This document shows, in pieces, positions 9,780 through 19,698 of a DNA stretch of 64,000 nt. The DNA comes from Nemertoderma westbladi (lineage: Eukaryota; Xenacoelomorpha; Nemertodermatida; Nemertodermatidae), in contig JAUCBJ010001661.1 of NCBI GenBank assembly GCA_032718475.1, forward strand, positions 1-64,000, read 5' to 3'. The notes under the pieces are model-generated. The model saw only the letters and a list, made by a program, of their open reading frames with translations, searched no databases and had not been told where the DNA came from. How positions within the stretch are numbered: the stretch's first letter is position 1; each line of letters opens with the position of its first letter. The translations under genes and the position numbers were made by a program.

Positions 9780-11399
9780 AGTTTATATTTAGGCGAGCGG
9801 GCGTCGCTGCCTACCCCTCTCTGCCCCCGGACAGTGCGAGATCCTCAGCGCTGGTGTCCTTTCGCCGATGTACCTATCGCCAACGTCGTAGCTGCACAAC
9901 GACTACAACAACCAGCACGAGCCACTCCACCGTCCGTCCCAAAGGCTTAGATATACTTCAGGTTCTTATTGGAGAGTTAGGGTTACTTTCACAATTGCGA
10001 CTCGCTACTGTAAACACACCTTAGTAGTAACATTCGCCTATAAACTCACAAATACCACACACACAACTTGTCACAAATTACACACACTCGGGCCATTTGT
10101 CCGTTAGTCAATGCCTTCCAGAATGTCACTGTATTATTATGTATCCTTGGATACTAGCAGTGCGCTATTTATTCCCTATGCTATTCAATGGGACAAGCTT
10201 TCTATTGTTCTTTTAACTCAATTCTAATTCTAGCGTGGTTGTTGCCATGGTGACATTATGCAAAGCTAGCGGTAGAATTAGGGTAATTCCAATGCATACA
10301 GATCTGGGATGTTATTTAATAGTAATTCTTTAATGGTCAATGTCCTGTTTTATACATGACTTTATGAATTTTATCGGCTATTGACTATGTTTGGGAGACT
10401 TTCGCACACTCATACGCATAATAAGATAAATCTCCGCTCCCTTGATCTATTAATGAATGGAATTTTGGGAATGTTATAAATTGCGTAAAAATGGCAATTT
10501 ATTAAATTCATTAAAAGGCATGAATTTAAATTTATTCCCTGAAATTTTATTATTTGATAATTAAATTGACATATTTTGATTCTAGAACATGTCTGGGGAC
10601 ACAAGATCCTTAATTCTATGACAATTGTCTTTTTAAGAATATCGGTAAATGCTACGATATCTTAATTGACTAGAATTGTTGAAGGATCTGAATTTTACAG
10701 ATTTTGATTTATTAGATTTGCAAATATTAAATAATTAATATTTGAGATGGGCACCGATTTATTCCAGAACTTGTCTGGGGACGTTAACCACTGATTCTAG
10801 AATTTGTCTTTCAAGTATATTGGTGGGTGCCGCGATATCTTAATCGACTAGAATTACAGATGGTCAAAGGGTTTAACAGATTTATTTTGCGTTATACGCT
10901 ACTGTTAAAGGGACATCACGCTACTATATGTATTATTTAATATACGGTATGAGAGCAATATCGCACGAAGCAATGTCAGTGTGAAGAGGCAAGTCGTTTC
11001 CAAGGTCTACCCAGAGCTTGGTTTAGCCGAGACACGAGGATCTGAACTTTGCATTCCTAATACTCTGCCTACCAATAATACTTGAATATAGTAGTGGCTT
11101 TATTGTACTTTAATAAGTACGGATATGTCATCTTACTGTAGTTACGTATTTATAATATAATACGGACAGTAAGGAAAGAGGAAAAGAATTATTTCTTGCC
11201 GTCGCACTAAATATAATATAAGTAATTACGTACGCAATAAACACGAATATATTGCACTATTCTGCTAAATAATCGCTAAATAATATTCTACTAAATTAAA
11301 TAAAACGATTATAATAAAATTACATAGTAATACATACATAAATATAAAAATAATAAAATAATATAAAATAATAGAGTCACACGCCCACTCCGAACGATA
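9780..11399. other. Untranslated region between pol and accessory genes, element 1
   Basis: No coding frame. The region is well conserved with element 2 (37560-39166). It carries the duplicated motif listed separately and an A/T-rich stretch (11220-11370) just after the pol stop. Confidence 0.6.
10577..10856 (-). repeat. Duplicated conserved non-coding motif in element 1
   Basis: Two related copies of about 100 bp (10577-10679 and 10758-10856) share TCTGGGGAC, a run ending TTGTCTTT, TATYGGTRRRTGC, CGATATCTTAAT and GACTAGAATT in the same order. Element 2 holds both copies at 38349-38446 and 38516-38613. Conservation in a region without an ORF suggests an RNA or regulatory element. Confidence 0.65.
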
Positions 11400-14300
11400 T
11401 TAAGTTGGGGAGTCCCTAGATGTCGGTTGGATTAGGGAAGTGGTCGTGGGAAGAGTTTCTTGCCTTCCATAGTTTCCGGAGAGCTCTCTGTCTCTTTCCA
11501 GTAAACATAAACGACCCACTGGGCGGTTGAGCTGTTGAGTCTCAAAGACTATCCCTGGTTTCTTAAAGTTACGCCGCATGACGACGAGTTCTACTGATCG
11601 CACCAAACCATCGCTCGAGATATGAGTCTCGATGATACGTCCTGTTTGCCATCGCTTACGTGGGAGATCGGGGTCCACAATAAGCACCATGTCTCCAGCG
11701 CTGACGTTTTCTTGCTGCGCAAACCACTTAGTTCGAAGTTGTAGAGTGGGCAGGTAATGTTTCTCGAAATGGTCAGCGAAACGACAGGATAGCAACTGCA
11801 TAAGTTGCCAGGTTCGACGGCAGTACTCGTCTCCGTCTGTGATCTCCGATCGTGGGAGCATGGCTACGGGTTTCTTCAGTAGAAAGTGCGCGGGTGTTAG
11901 CGCTTCCAGGGAATCAGGACTTGAAGAGACTGGCATAAGCGGTCTTTCGTTGAGATAGGCGGCGATTTCCTCCATTAACGTCCGCAATAGTTCGTCGGTG
12001 AGATAAGCGCGACAAGGTACAATAAAGTGGAACGCAGTCTTCACGCTCCTAATCAATCTCTCCCAACTTCCTCCCCACCAAGGGGCGTCGGCGGCGTTGA
12101 AGGTCCAGCTAGACGCTGTTATCTTTAGCTGATCGTCCACCTGTCTTTTGTTCCAGTCCTTTACGTAAGCTTGAATTTCGTTGTTGGCGCCAATGAAGTT
12201 CGTTCCCTTATCCGATCTCATCGTGTTACTGGTTCCGAAACGAGCGATCTGTCGTCGTAAACTCAACACGAAGCTGTTGGTGGATAGATCGTTTACCATA
12301 TCGAGATGGATAGCTCTACAAGTCATACAAACGAAGATGACACACCATCTCTTGACTATAGTCCGGGCACGATATACTTCAATAGGGCCAAATAAATCCA
12401 CACCGGTATTAGTAAAGGGTGGTTCGTAGAAGCTTACTCTTTCCCTAGGTAATTCTGCCTCTCGCTGTGTCAAAGGCCTACTGAATGCTTTCCTACAGGG
12501 TATGCAGTTCCTAAGGACTTGGTTCAGAGCCCTACGGGGTTTATAAAAATAGAAGCGAGTTCGAATTTCGCTCAGAACTCGTTCTCTTCCAGCATGATAC
12601 AGTTTGCTATGAACATCTACAATCATCTTGATTTGTATGTCAAGATTTCTAATGAGTATGGGAAATTTAGTGTCAAAGGATAATGGGGCGTTGGTAAGCC
12701 TACCTCCAACACGTATTAACCCATCTATCATGGTACTAGAGAAGCGATCCCTTAAGCGCATCTGCGGATTTCTTAACAACAGGAAATACTTATCGGGATC
12801 TTCATAGCATTGTAGGAGTCTCAGCATCTGTTTGTTGGTTTCATCATGCTCCTGGTAACTGATCTTCTCCTTTAGAAACCTGTCGGATATCTTGTATTTG
12901 GGAAGATCTTTAACAACATGGACTCGTGCAGACGTTGATGGAGCATCATCACTATTGGTCTTTGTCCCGGAGTAACGATGATGAAAACATCGTTTTAAAT
13001 AGGTGACGGCTTTACAGAGCCGATTCCAGGAGCTGTAGTGACGTATCGCTCTCTGCAAGAGGGGTGAAAGTCCTTGCGCGATATCTGGTATTCCAGATTT
13101 CCAATCCTTGTCACGGATTTCCAAGACTTCTTTAGTCGTGGCGGTGGGTTTCTGATCCAAAGCATCCTCTCCGGAAGTAAATAATACAGATAGATCAACC
13201 GCAGGTTTAAACAACTTCGATTTACTCGCTCGAGTTTTGGGTTTAACTTTCTCCGCTCCCTTGGCCTGTCTGATCTCTGCTGTTGTGAGATGGGGAGGCC
13301 ATTCTTCTTCTTCTCGGTAGAGAAAGTCGGGTCCACCTAACCATTCGGGAGTATTTACCAATTCCTTTGGAGTCGCTCCTCGGGAAGCGATGTCTGCTGG
13401 ATTAATCGTTCCGGGGCAATGTCTCCATTGGTCCATCGTCGTGCGACTAAGTATGATGGCTACTCTGTTGGTAACGAAGACGCTGAACTGACAGACTTCA
13501 TTGGTTATGTACTCTAACACGAGTAAAGCGTCGGTCCAATAGACAGTTTTCTCTAATGGATAGTCAATCTGTTCTGTTACATTCCGGCCGATGGCTGTAG
13601 CGTATAGAGCCGCTTTTAACTCCGCTCGAGGAACTTTCAACTTGTTGTTGATTAATGCCTTAGAAGTAACCAAGGCGACTTTGATTCCATCCGGAGTTTC
13701 CACTCTTAGATAGGCTACTATACCTATTCCCATATCGCTGGCGTCTCCAAACACATGGAGTTGATAGGAATACGTAGGGAGAACATGACCAAAATATGAA
13801 CGGGAAATTATAAAATCTTCGATAGCCGGCAGAGAATCTTCCCATTTCATCCACTTCTTTAATAATTCTCCCTTAAGTGGATCGTCCCATGAGTGGTTTT
13901 CAAGCCACATTTGTTGTACCAAACTACGAGCAATCAATATAACTGGGCTAATAAATCCCAATGGATCGAAATAAGTGCTCAGTATACTTAAGCAAATCCG
14001 TTTGGTTCGAACTGGATTATCTCGCTGTTTTAGCTGGAAAAACAGGATATCTCGCTCTGTGTCCCATTTCAAGCCGAGTGTCTTGGTTTCTGGCAGATCA
14101 TCTTTGATCAAATCTAGATCTTTCGCCCCTCGATCTTCCGCAGGGATCGACTCCAGAAACTCACGGGAGTTGCTGGTGAATTTCGTTAATCGAAACCCAC
14201 CTCTTTTTAAGCACTCTACCGTTCCTTTAGCGACCTCAATGGCTTCCTCAACTGATGGAAGGGACTTCAGATTGTCGTCCATGTATATGTCCCGCTTGAT

Positions 14301-17300
14301 GTTGTCGATCACTTCCTTAGAGAAGGCCTCTCGGTTGTCCTCTGCTGTGGTACGCACTACCGAACAGGCGTTGGAAGGGCTTGAGATTATCCCAAAGGCC
14401 TGGATGGTCATCCAGTACTCCACCGGTTTCTGGTTGAGGTCTCCTTCGGGCCACCACAGAAATCGTAGACTATCTCGATCCCTATCTAACACTTTGACTT
14501 GTAAGAACATGCCTTCTATATCGGAGGCGAAAGCAATCGAATATTGTCTCAATCTTAAAAGAATTCCCAACAAAGATTGAAGTAAGTTGGGTCCGGGTAA
14601 CAATTCAGAGTTAAGGGATTGACCCATGTAAAGAGCGGAGCCATCAAACACTACTCTCACTTCATGTGGTTTACCGGGTTTAGGAACGTAATGGTGAGTT
14701 AAGTAATACGTTCTTTCAGTCACAGGTGTTTCTTCCGGTACTCTCTCCGCGTATCCCTTACTAATAAATTTCTCCAGCTGTGTTTGATACATTTCTTTAG
14801 CTGAAGAATTAGCCGTAAGGCGTCGATGGAGTTGAGCGATTCTTTTTTCCGCCAAGGGTCTGTTATTGATGAACTTCGGTTCTCTCTTGCGGAAAGGTAG
14901 ACCGACTTCATACCTACCTTGATCTTTGAGGAAACGTGTAGTTGTCTCTTGGATCTGCTTGGCCCTTTCTTCTTCCACCGACAAGGCTTTATCGTAGGAA
15001 TTGGGCTCTACCGCCTCTTGCGTAAAGAATCGTACGGCATGTTCATCTCGAGTCTTGGCATTACAACGCTCAATGACGTCATTTAACTCGTCGTTATAAG
15101 CTTCTCGTTCAGTTGGATAAAGAAGTTGACATAAGTTCACTTGGCTTTGCCAAGCCTCGTTTTCCTTAAGGAGATCGATGGTATTCTCCTCATCAAAAAG
15201 CTGGTGAACGTCGTCGTTATCTGAGGAGTATGGGGTTCCCTCAGTTAAATCGTCTCCCTCACTAGTATCATCTTCCCATTCACTCACCTGGCAGACGCGC
15301 TCTTGCGGTAGTCTTTCTCTGAGTGTTCTACGGGAAGGGCCAGTAAAGTACCAACCTACTCTAGTTCTTACCGCATAGGTCTGTAGTGGTTGCGGTTGAG
15401 CAGGCCGTTTCTCTAATGTCTCCAGCGCCTCATGCGCGTTTTGGCCGATGAGTATTTGCACTCCAGGATAATCAGTCTGGAATCGAGGTATGTTAAGATG
15501 TTGGATGCTCTCATCCTCGTCCCAATTATAAAGGTCTGCTTGAGTAGTAGCGAAGTTCTTTATAGCTACCATTTTCACTGACCTTATGCTATGTTCTCCT
15601 AGTTCGTCCTGGGGGGTGGACAACGCGCCTACATAATAATCCGCTGTCACTGTAGATTTCCAAACTTGCATAATGCCGGACATGTTTAGCTTAGTTCGGA
15701 ACTTGGGTTGTCCAGCAAATATGTCTTCGGCTAGCTCTTTGTCGATGAATGTTCCTGTACTACCGGAGTCAAGGAGGGCGTTCACTACATAACTCCGTTT
15801 AGGTCCGTGAACCCTTACCTGCACCACAGGAAACTCTCGGATCCCTACATTGGAAGATGGCTCTTTCCAAGATGGTTGTCGATCAGAAGTAGTTAGAGTG
15901 AAGTCGCTGTCTGTATCTTTTTCATATGTGAGTGCTCGATACACTGCGGTATTTATCATGTAACAGGATTCGTTTTCGTCGGAGAACTCGTCCGTATAGA
16001 ATCCTTCCATCTCAGATTGATCAGTGTCGTTCACATCACTGAATTGGACATGTAGTTCGGAATCACTTACCTGATTCGGACTATTTCGCTCGAATTCAGC
16101 GTGCAACAAGATATGATGTTTCGCACCACACTTTGCACACCTTATGTCAGAGTAACATGTTCGCCGTTGGTGTCCTTGTCTGAGGCAATTATAACATAAC
16201 CGCTTATCCCACATGACTTCACGTCTCTCAGTTAATGATTTCTTTAGAAATTCATCACACATATTTAAGCGATGGGTCCCGTCACATAGCACACATTTCG
16301 GTTTGATGTTACTCACCTTACTCTGAGTCACATTGTGTACACTTGCTTTTTCTTCGGGCTTTCTCACCTGAATTCTCTTGGGAGACGTAGGAGGAGTTTT
16401 TCTTACCTGTTCTCTCCTGTCATTTGTTCGAGACTTGAATTTACTTACCTGATCTTTAGGCATTTTATTTACGTAATAAGATCTATCAGTGTCTTTCCCG
16501 CTATCTTCTCCTTGAGAAGTCTGGCTTTCGCCGTCGTCTGTATAACACACTGGTGTTACCTTTCTCCTTGAGACGGGTTTTTCACTTACCTTGTTTTCCG
16601 GTGTCTTCTCTCTGGACAGTTTCAGGAGCTGTAATTTCACTTCTCCATCTAGGAATGACATGAGATCAGCCATGGTAGGGTCTCGTCGTTGTTGTTCCAT
16701 CATATATAACACTTTCTTATCCCAGCGTGTACCTACTCCACCCTTCGGTAAAGTAGAAGCCACTGCTCTAATAACCATAGCATTCTGATACTCATGAGAC
16801 TTACCTAGCCAATCTAATTGTCTACAGATCTCCTGAATCTCATCGGAAAACTCTATAATTCCACTGCTAATAAACTTTCGGGGCGCTACCAACTTTGCAT
16901 ACAAATACCCAGCTATGTTATTCCTATTACCATACCTGATGTTTAGTGTATCCCAAACTTGTCTTAATCCGTCTGGATGTCCAATAAACTTTAACGCCAT
17001 TAACTTTGGAGATCCTTCCAAGCACTCGATGAGGAATCTAAGTTTCTCTCCATTAGATAGCACAGAGTTCTGTATGTTATCTTTGTAATATTCATTAAAA
17101 GGTAACCATTTCATCTCATCTCCATTGAACTTGACGATCTCTCCCACCTTTACCGCTTGCCGGGCTTCGGTTCTAGCCATTTGACGCGTAAAACTTTCTT
17201 GGGCCATCGTGTTATTTAATATTGAGTTATCGGTATATAAATTTCTCGGATTATGATCTGGTCTATAGGGAATATCATTATCAACAGGTCTATAATTACC

Positions 17301-17405
17301 CTTAATAGGGTTCACTATAGGAGTTTCTACTTCGCTAGCAGTATAGATGCGTGTAGGCTCCACACCTTGCGCATGAGATACTTCAGACCTAACAGGTTGA
17401 CACAT
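11400..17405 (-). CDS. BEL/Pao gag-pol polyprotein (ORF2), element 1
   Basis: 2001 residues from an ATG at 17405. A BEL-type gag domain (DUF1759-like, FNGDEMKWLPFNEYY) lies at about 85-235. Three zinc knuckles follow at about 368-432 (CX2CX3HX4C, CX2CX4HX4C, CX2CX4HX4H). The aspartic protease has D546 in LLDSGST. RT spans about 910-1110 with SDIEGM and the catalytic YMDD at 1041-1044. RNase H begins near 1218 (FGDASD). Integrase has an HHCC zinc site (about 1597-1638) and catalytic D1670, D1732 and E1782. A BEL-type C-terminal domain (DUF5641-like) follows at about 1900-1940. The frame is intact end to end. Its start overlaps the end of ORF1 by 17 bp in another frame, whereas in element 2 the two are one frame. 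Translation of this copy would need re-initiation, a frameshift or trans help. Confidence 0.93.
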   Translation of the reverse strand: MCQPVRSEVSHAQGVEPTRIYTASEVETPIVNPIKGNYRPVDNDIPYRPDHNPRNLYTDNSILNNTMAQESFTRQMARTEARQAVKVGEIVKFNGDEMKWLPFNEYYKDNIQNSVLSNGEKLRFLIECLEGSPKLMALKFIGHPDGLRQVWDTLNIRYGNRNNIAGYLYAKLVAPRKFISSGIIEFSDEIQEICRQLDWLGKSHEYQNAMVIRAVASTLPKGGVGTRWDKKVLYMMEQQRRDPTMADLMSFLDGEVKLQLLKLSREKTPENKVSEKPVSRRKVTPVCYTDDGESQTSQGEDSGKDTDRSYYVNKMPKDQVSKFKSRTNDRREQVRKTPPTSPKRIQVRKPEEKASVHNVTQSKVSNIKPKCVLCDGTHRLNMCDEFLKKSLTERREVMWDKRLCYNCLRQGHQRRTCYSDIRCAKCGAKHHILLHAEFERNSPNQVSDSELHVQFSDVNDTDQSEMEGFYTDEFSDENESCYMINTAVYRALTYEKDTDSDFTLTTSDRQPSWKEPSSNVGIREFPVVQVRVHGPKRSYVVNALLDSGSTGTFIDKELAEDIFAGQPKFRTKLNMSGIMQVWKSTVTADYYVGALSTPQDELGEHSIRSVKMVAIKNFATTQADLYNWDEDESIQHLNIPRFQTDYPGVQILIGQNAHEALETLEKRPAQPQPLQTYAVRTRVGWYFTGPSRRTLRERLPQERVCQVSEWEDDTSEGDDLTEGTPYSSDNDDVHQLFDEENTIDLLKENEAWQSQVNLCQLLYPTEREAYNDELNDVIERCNAKTRDEHAVRFFTQEAVEPNSYDKALSVEEERAKQIQETTTRFLKDQGRYEVGLPFRKREPKFINNRPLAEKRIAQLHRRLTANSSAKEMYQTQLEKFISKGYAERVPEETPVTERTYYLTHHYVPKPGKPHEVRVVFDGSALYMGQSLNSELLPGPNLLQSLLGILLRLRQYSIAFASDIEGMFLQVKVLDRDRDSLRFLWWPEGDLNQKPVEYWMTIQAFGIISSPSNACSVVRTTAEDNREAFSKEVIDNIKRDIYMDDNLKSLPSVEEAIEVAKGTVECLKRGGFRLTKFTSNSREFLESIPAEDRGAKDLDLIKDDLPETKTLGLKWDTERDILFFQLKQRDNPVRTKRICLSILSTYFDPLGFISPVILIARSLVQQMWLENHSWDDPLKGELLKKWMKWEDSLPAIEDFIISRSYFGHVLPTYSYQLHVFGDASDMGIGIVAYLRVETPDGIKVALVTSKALINNKLKVPRAELKAALYATAIGRNVTEQIDYPLEKTVYWTDALLVLEYITNEVCQFSVFVTNRVAIILSRTTMDQWRHCPGTINPADIASRGATPKELVNTPEWLGGPDFLYREEEEWPPHLTTAEIRQAKGAEKVKPKTRASKSKLFKPAVDLSVLFTSGEDALDQKPTATTKEVLEIRDKDWKSGIPDIAQGLSPLLQRAIRHYSSWNRLCKAVTYLKRCFHHRYSGTKTNSDDAPSTSARVHVVKDLPKYKISDRFLKEKISYQEHDETNKQMLRLLQCYEDPDKYFLLLRNPQMRLRDRFSSTMIDGLIRVGGRLTNAPLSFDTKFPILIRNLDIQIKMIVDVHSKLYHAGRERVLSEIRTRFYFYKPRRALNQVLRNCIPCRKAFSRPLTQREAELPRERVSFYEPPFTNTGVDLFGPIEVYRARTIVKRWCVIFVCMTCRAIHLDMVNDLSTNSFVLSLRRQIARFGTSNTMRSDKGTNFIGANNEIQAYVKDWNKRQVDDQLKITASSWTFNAADAPWWGGSWERLIRSVKTAFHFIVPCRAYLTDELLRTLMEEIAAYLNERPLMPVSSSPDSLEALTPAHFLLKKPVAMLPRSEITDGDEYCRRTWQLMQLLSCRFADHFEKHYLPTLQLRTKWFAQQENVSAGDMVLIVDPDLPRKRWQTGRIIETHISSDGLVRSVELVVMRRNFKKPGIVFETQQLNRPVGRLCLLERDRELSGNYGRQETLPTTTSLIQPTSRDSPT

Positions 17406-19698
17406 TGTTACATGGGGGTGGTGGTATACCCCTTTGTGTATTTACTAATTTATCGCGTTCTAGCGCGATACTTTGCTGCACTTCTTGCAACTCTAGCCTA
17501 CTTTCCCTTACTGTGCCTTTGAATTGTTGAACAGTCTCCTGCATCTGTCCGAGCAGGAGATCCATCCCCCGTCGTCTCTCATCCACCCATTCGACCGCCG
17601 AAGCGGGATTCGCCAACGTTGTAGCGGGCGGACGAGGGACAACGGGCGACAAATCATGGATATTTCGCTCGGAGTCCAGGGCATGAACTGTCTCACGGAC
17701 TGTTCTGCTGGGCACAGGTAGCTTAGTGCTGTGCAAAGGGAATTGAGAGGTAGGTTCAGGGAGTACAGGTGTCTCTACGACCGAAAGGGTAGCTTCGGGA
17801 ACAGGCCTAATTACTTCAGGCTCATCTACTATAGTAGGGAGTCTCTCTATTATAATTATTTGGTCTGTGGGTTCTGTACTACCTAAGTTGGTGTTATTTA
17901 GTTGCCTTCTAACAGCTGGAGGCAAATCAGGCAATTTCTGACGGTGGAATGTTCTTTTGCGTCTGCTTAGGTGAGATCTATTTCCTTTGCCTTCAGTATC
18001 GGTGGTATCGCCTTCCTCAGATGATGTATAACCTTGTCTTTTGGGAGTAGATCGATTCATCATCTGCATATTACTAGCTGTTAACTGTTTATTAAAGTTG
18101 TCTTGTTTCTCTTGAAGATTTTCCAACTCTAGTTGGGTTGTCTCTTCAGATGCCCTCCGTTCCGCTTCTGCCACTGCTATTTTTCTTTCCGCTTCGGCCG
18201 CCTTTCTTTCGGCTTCCACTGCTGCCACTTTTCTTTCCGCTTCGGCCGCCTTTCTTTCGGCTTCTACTGCCGCAGCTGCCACCTTTCTTTCCGCTTCGGC
18301 CGCCTTTCTTTCGGCTTCTACCGCCTTTCTTTCGGCTTCTACTGCTGCAGCTGCTACCTTTCTTTCCGCTTCGGCCGCCTTTCTTTCGGCTTCTACTGCT
18401 GCAGCTGCCGCTTTTGCCTCTGCCGCTGCCGCTTTTGCCTCTGCCGCTGCCTCTGCCGCTTTTCTATCCACTTCTGCCGCTTTTCGTTCCGCTTCTGCCG
18501 CTGCCACTGCTGCTGCTGCTGTCTTTCTATCTTCTATACGTTTTTTCTTTACTTGTTCTTCTTGAACCTTAGCGATGCGGATGCTTTCATTGAATTTAGC
18601 TTGGTTCGCAGCTAACCTATCCACATCGATTGCGTCCAACACACGCTGGGCTCCTTCACTATTAGGGCTAAGCCCCTCTAACCTTCTCCTCAACTCTTCA
18701 TCACCAAAAAAACGTTGATAGTCTGACAGATAGATGTCAATGGCATCCCTCTTATGCGGTTTCTCTGCCGTTGCTTCACTTTCCACTTGGGAAAAAGTAG
18801 CGTCTGTTGATTCTCCATGGGTTGAGCGCTCCTCCAGCTGAGCTTTCCACTGAGCTGTTCCTTGAACCTGGCGACTCACCCGTTGAAACCAAGTCTTTAC
18901 GGCAACTTGCAACGACGTGTCTTGTCTTCTTTTAGAAGCCTCCTCAAAGGCCGATAAGATTAGCCTAATTCGCAGAATTCTTTCTCTAACTTGATAAAGC
19001 AGTTGTCCCTGCTCTTGAGGTCCTTGAGGTTGTTGAAACAGTTGTTTTTCTACTCGCTCCATAGAGCTGAAGAATCCCTGTGCGTATCCGGCTGCGGACC
19101 TCTTCCACACAGCTGGATCGATGGTTTCCTTGGCTACTCCCATCCGGTGTATGTCTTCCCAGGCAGCTTCTGATAAATCAAACGGGAGTCCGGGTCCGGG
19201 GAAGTTCCATTGCGACTCGACCATAGACTTCAGTTCTTCCCTTGTATATCCCTCATAACTATCTTTAGTTGATCGCTTACTTCTCGCCCAATCGATCTGG
19301 TGTTCTTCCACCGCGATCAATAACCTAGTGAGTACGGCTGCAGGAAGGATGAGAAGGGGATCCGAATAAACCGCATCCGTCATCCTTGCTCCGCGCTCGG
19401 GTGTCAGCTCTACAGTATCTTCACTACTGGAGCTGTCGGGCCGCTGAGAAATAAGTTCTTGACTCGCGGGTTGTTGCTGTTCCGCTGCTTCTTGGTCCCG
19501 CTTGACCTGGGCTCGAGTGCCTATGATAGACCTACGATGTTGGACCAGCCTAGGTTCTGTTATTACTACTGGAGGGATGACCTTCCTCACAGTGGGAGGT
19601 GAACTGAACTTAGGACTAGACGGTTCTACACCTCTATCTGAGTCGCAGATAGTTACATCTAATAAACTGTCTGACAGGTTCTGCTTAGTATCAGACAT
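17389..19698 (-). CDS. BEL element 1 ORF1: long gag N-terminal extension with coiled coil
   Basis: 769 residues from the ATG at 19698. It is hydrophilic, with an N-terminal low-complexity part, a conserved-looking middle (about 100-380) and an Ala/Glu/Lys/Arg-rich heptad-like coiled coil at about 389-516. A basic, proline-rich C-terminal part ends in a poly-proline run. In element 2 the same sequence continues without a stop into the gag domain. Here one extra base (T on the plus strand, next to a five-G run at about 17413) shifts the frame, adds CNNVSTC and stops. BEL gag proteins commonly start with a coiled coil, but a 770-residue extension is unusually long. Confidence 0.8.
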   Translation of the reverse strand: MSDTKQNLSDSLLDVTICDSDRGVEPSSPKFSSPPTVRKVIPPVVITEPRLVQHRRSIIGTRAQVKRDQEAAEQQQPASQELISQRPDSSSSEDTVELTPERGARMTDAVYSDPLLILPAAVLTRLLIAVEEHQIDWARSKRSTKDSYEGYTREELKSMVESQWNFPGPGLPFDLSEAAWEDIHRMGVAKETIDPAVWKRSAAGYAQGFFSSMERVEKQLFQQPQGPQEQGQLLYQVRERILRIRLILSAFEEASKRRQDTSLQVAVKTWFQRVSRQVQGTAQWKAQLEERSTHGESTDATFSQVESEATAEKPHKRDAIDIYLSDYQRFFGDEELRRRLEGLSPNSEGAQRVLDAIDVDRLAANQAKFNESIRIAKVQEEQVKKKRIEDRKTAAAAVAAAEAERKAAEVDRKAAEAAAEAKAAAAEAKAAAAAVEAERKAAEAERKVAAAAVEAERKAVEAERKAAEAERKVAAAAVEAERKAAEAERKVAAVEAERKAAEAERKIAVAEAERRASEETTQLELENLQEKQDNFNKQLTASNMQMMNRSTPKRQGYTSSEEGDTTDTEGKGNRSHLSRRKRTFHRQKLPDLPPAVRRQLNNTNLGSTEPTDQIIIIERLPTIVDEPEVIRPVPEATLSVVETPVLPEPTSQFPLHSTKLPVPSRTVRETVHALDSERNIHDLSPVVPRPPATTLANPASAVEWVDERRRGMDLLLGQMQETVQQFKGTVRESRLELQEVQQSIALERDKLVNTQRGIPPPPCNNVSTC
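18150..18530 (-). repeat. Expanded coding minisatellite (EAERKAAEAERK repeats)
   Basis: In-frame repeats of the AEAERKAA / VAAAAV type, made of units such as 'ctttcttt(c)cgcttcggccgc' on the plus strand. Element 2 has a clearly shorter version at about 45955-46085. The length change keeps the frame. Confidence 0.8.

Noticed and set aside
18133-18615. Long plus-strand frames rich in Phe, Arg and Cys or in Leu and Pro
   Set aside because: They are antisense shadows of the coiled-coil repeats of BEL ORF1.
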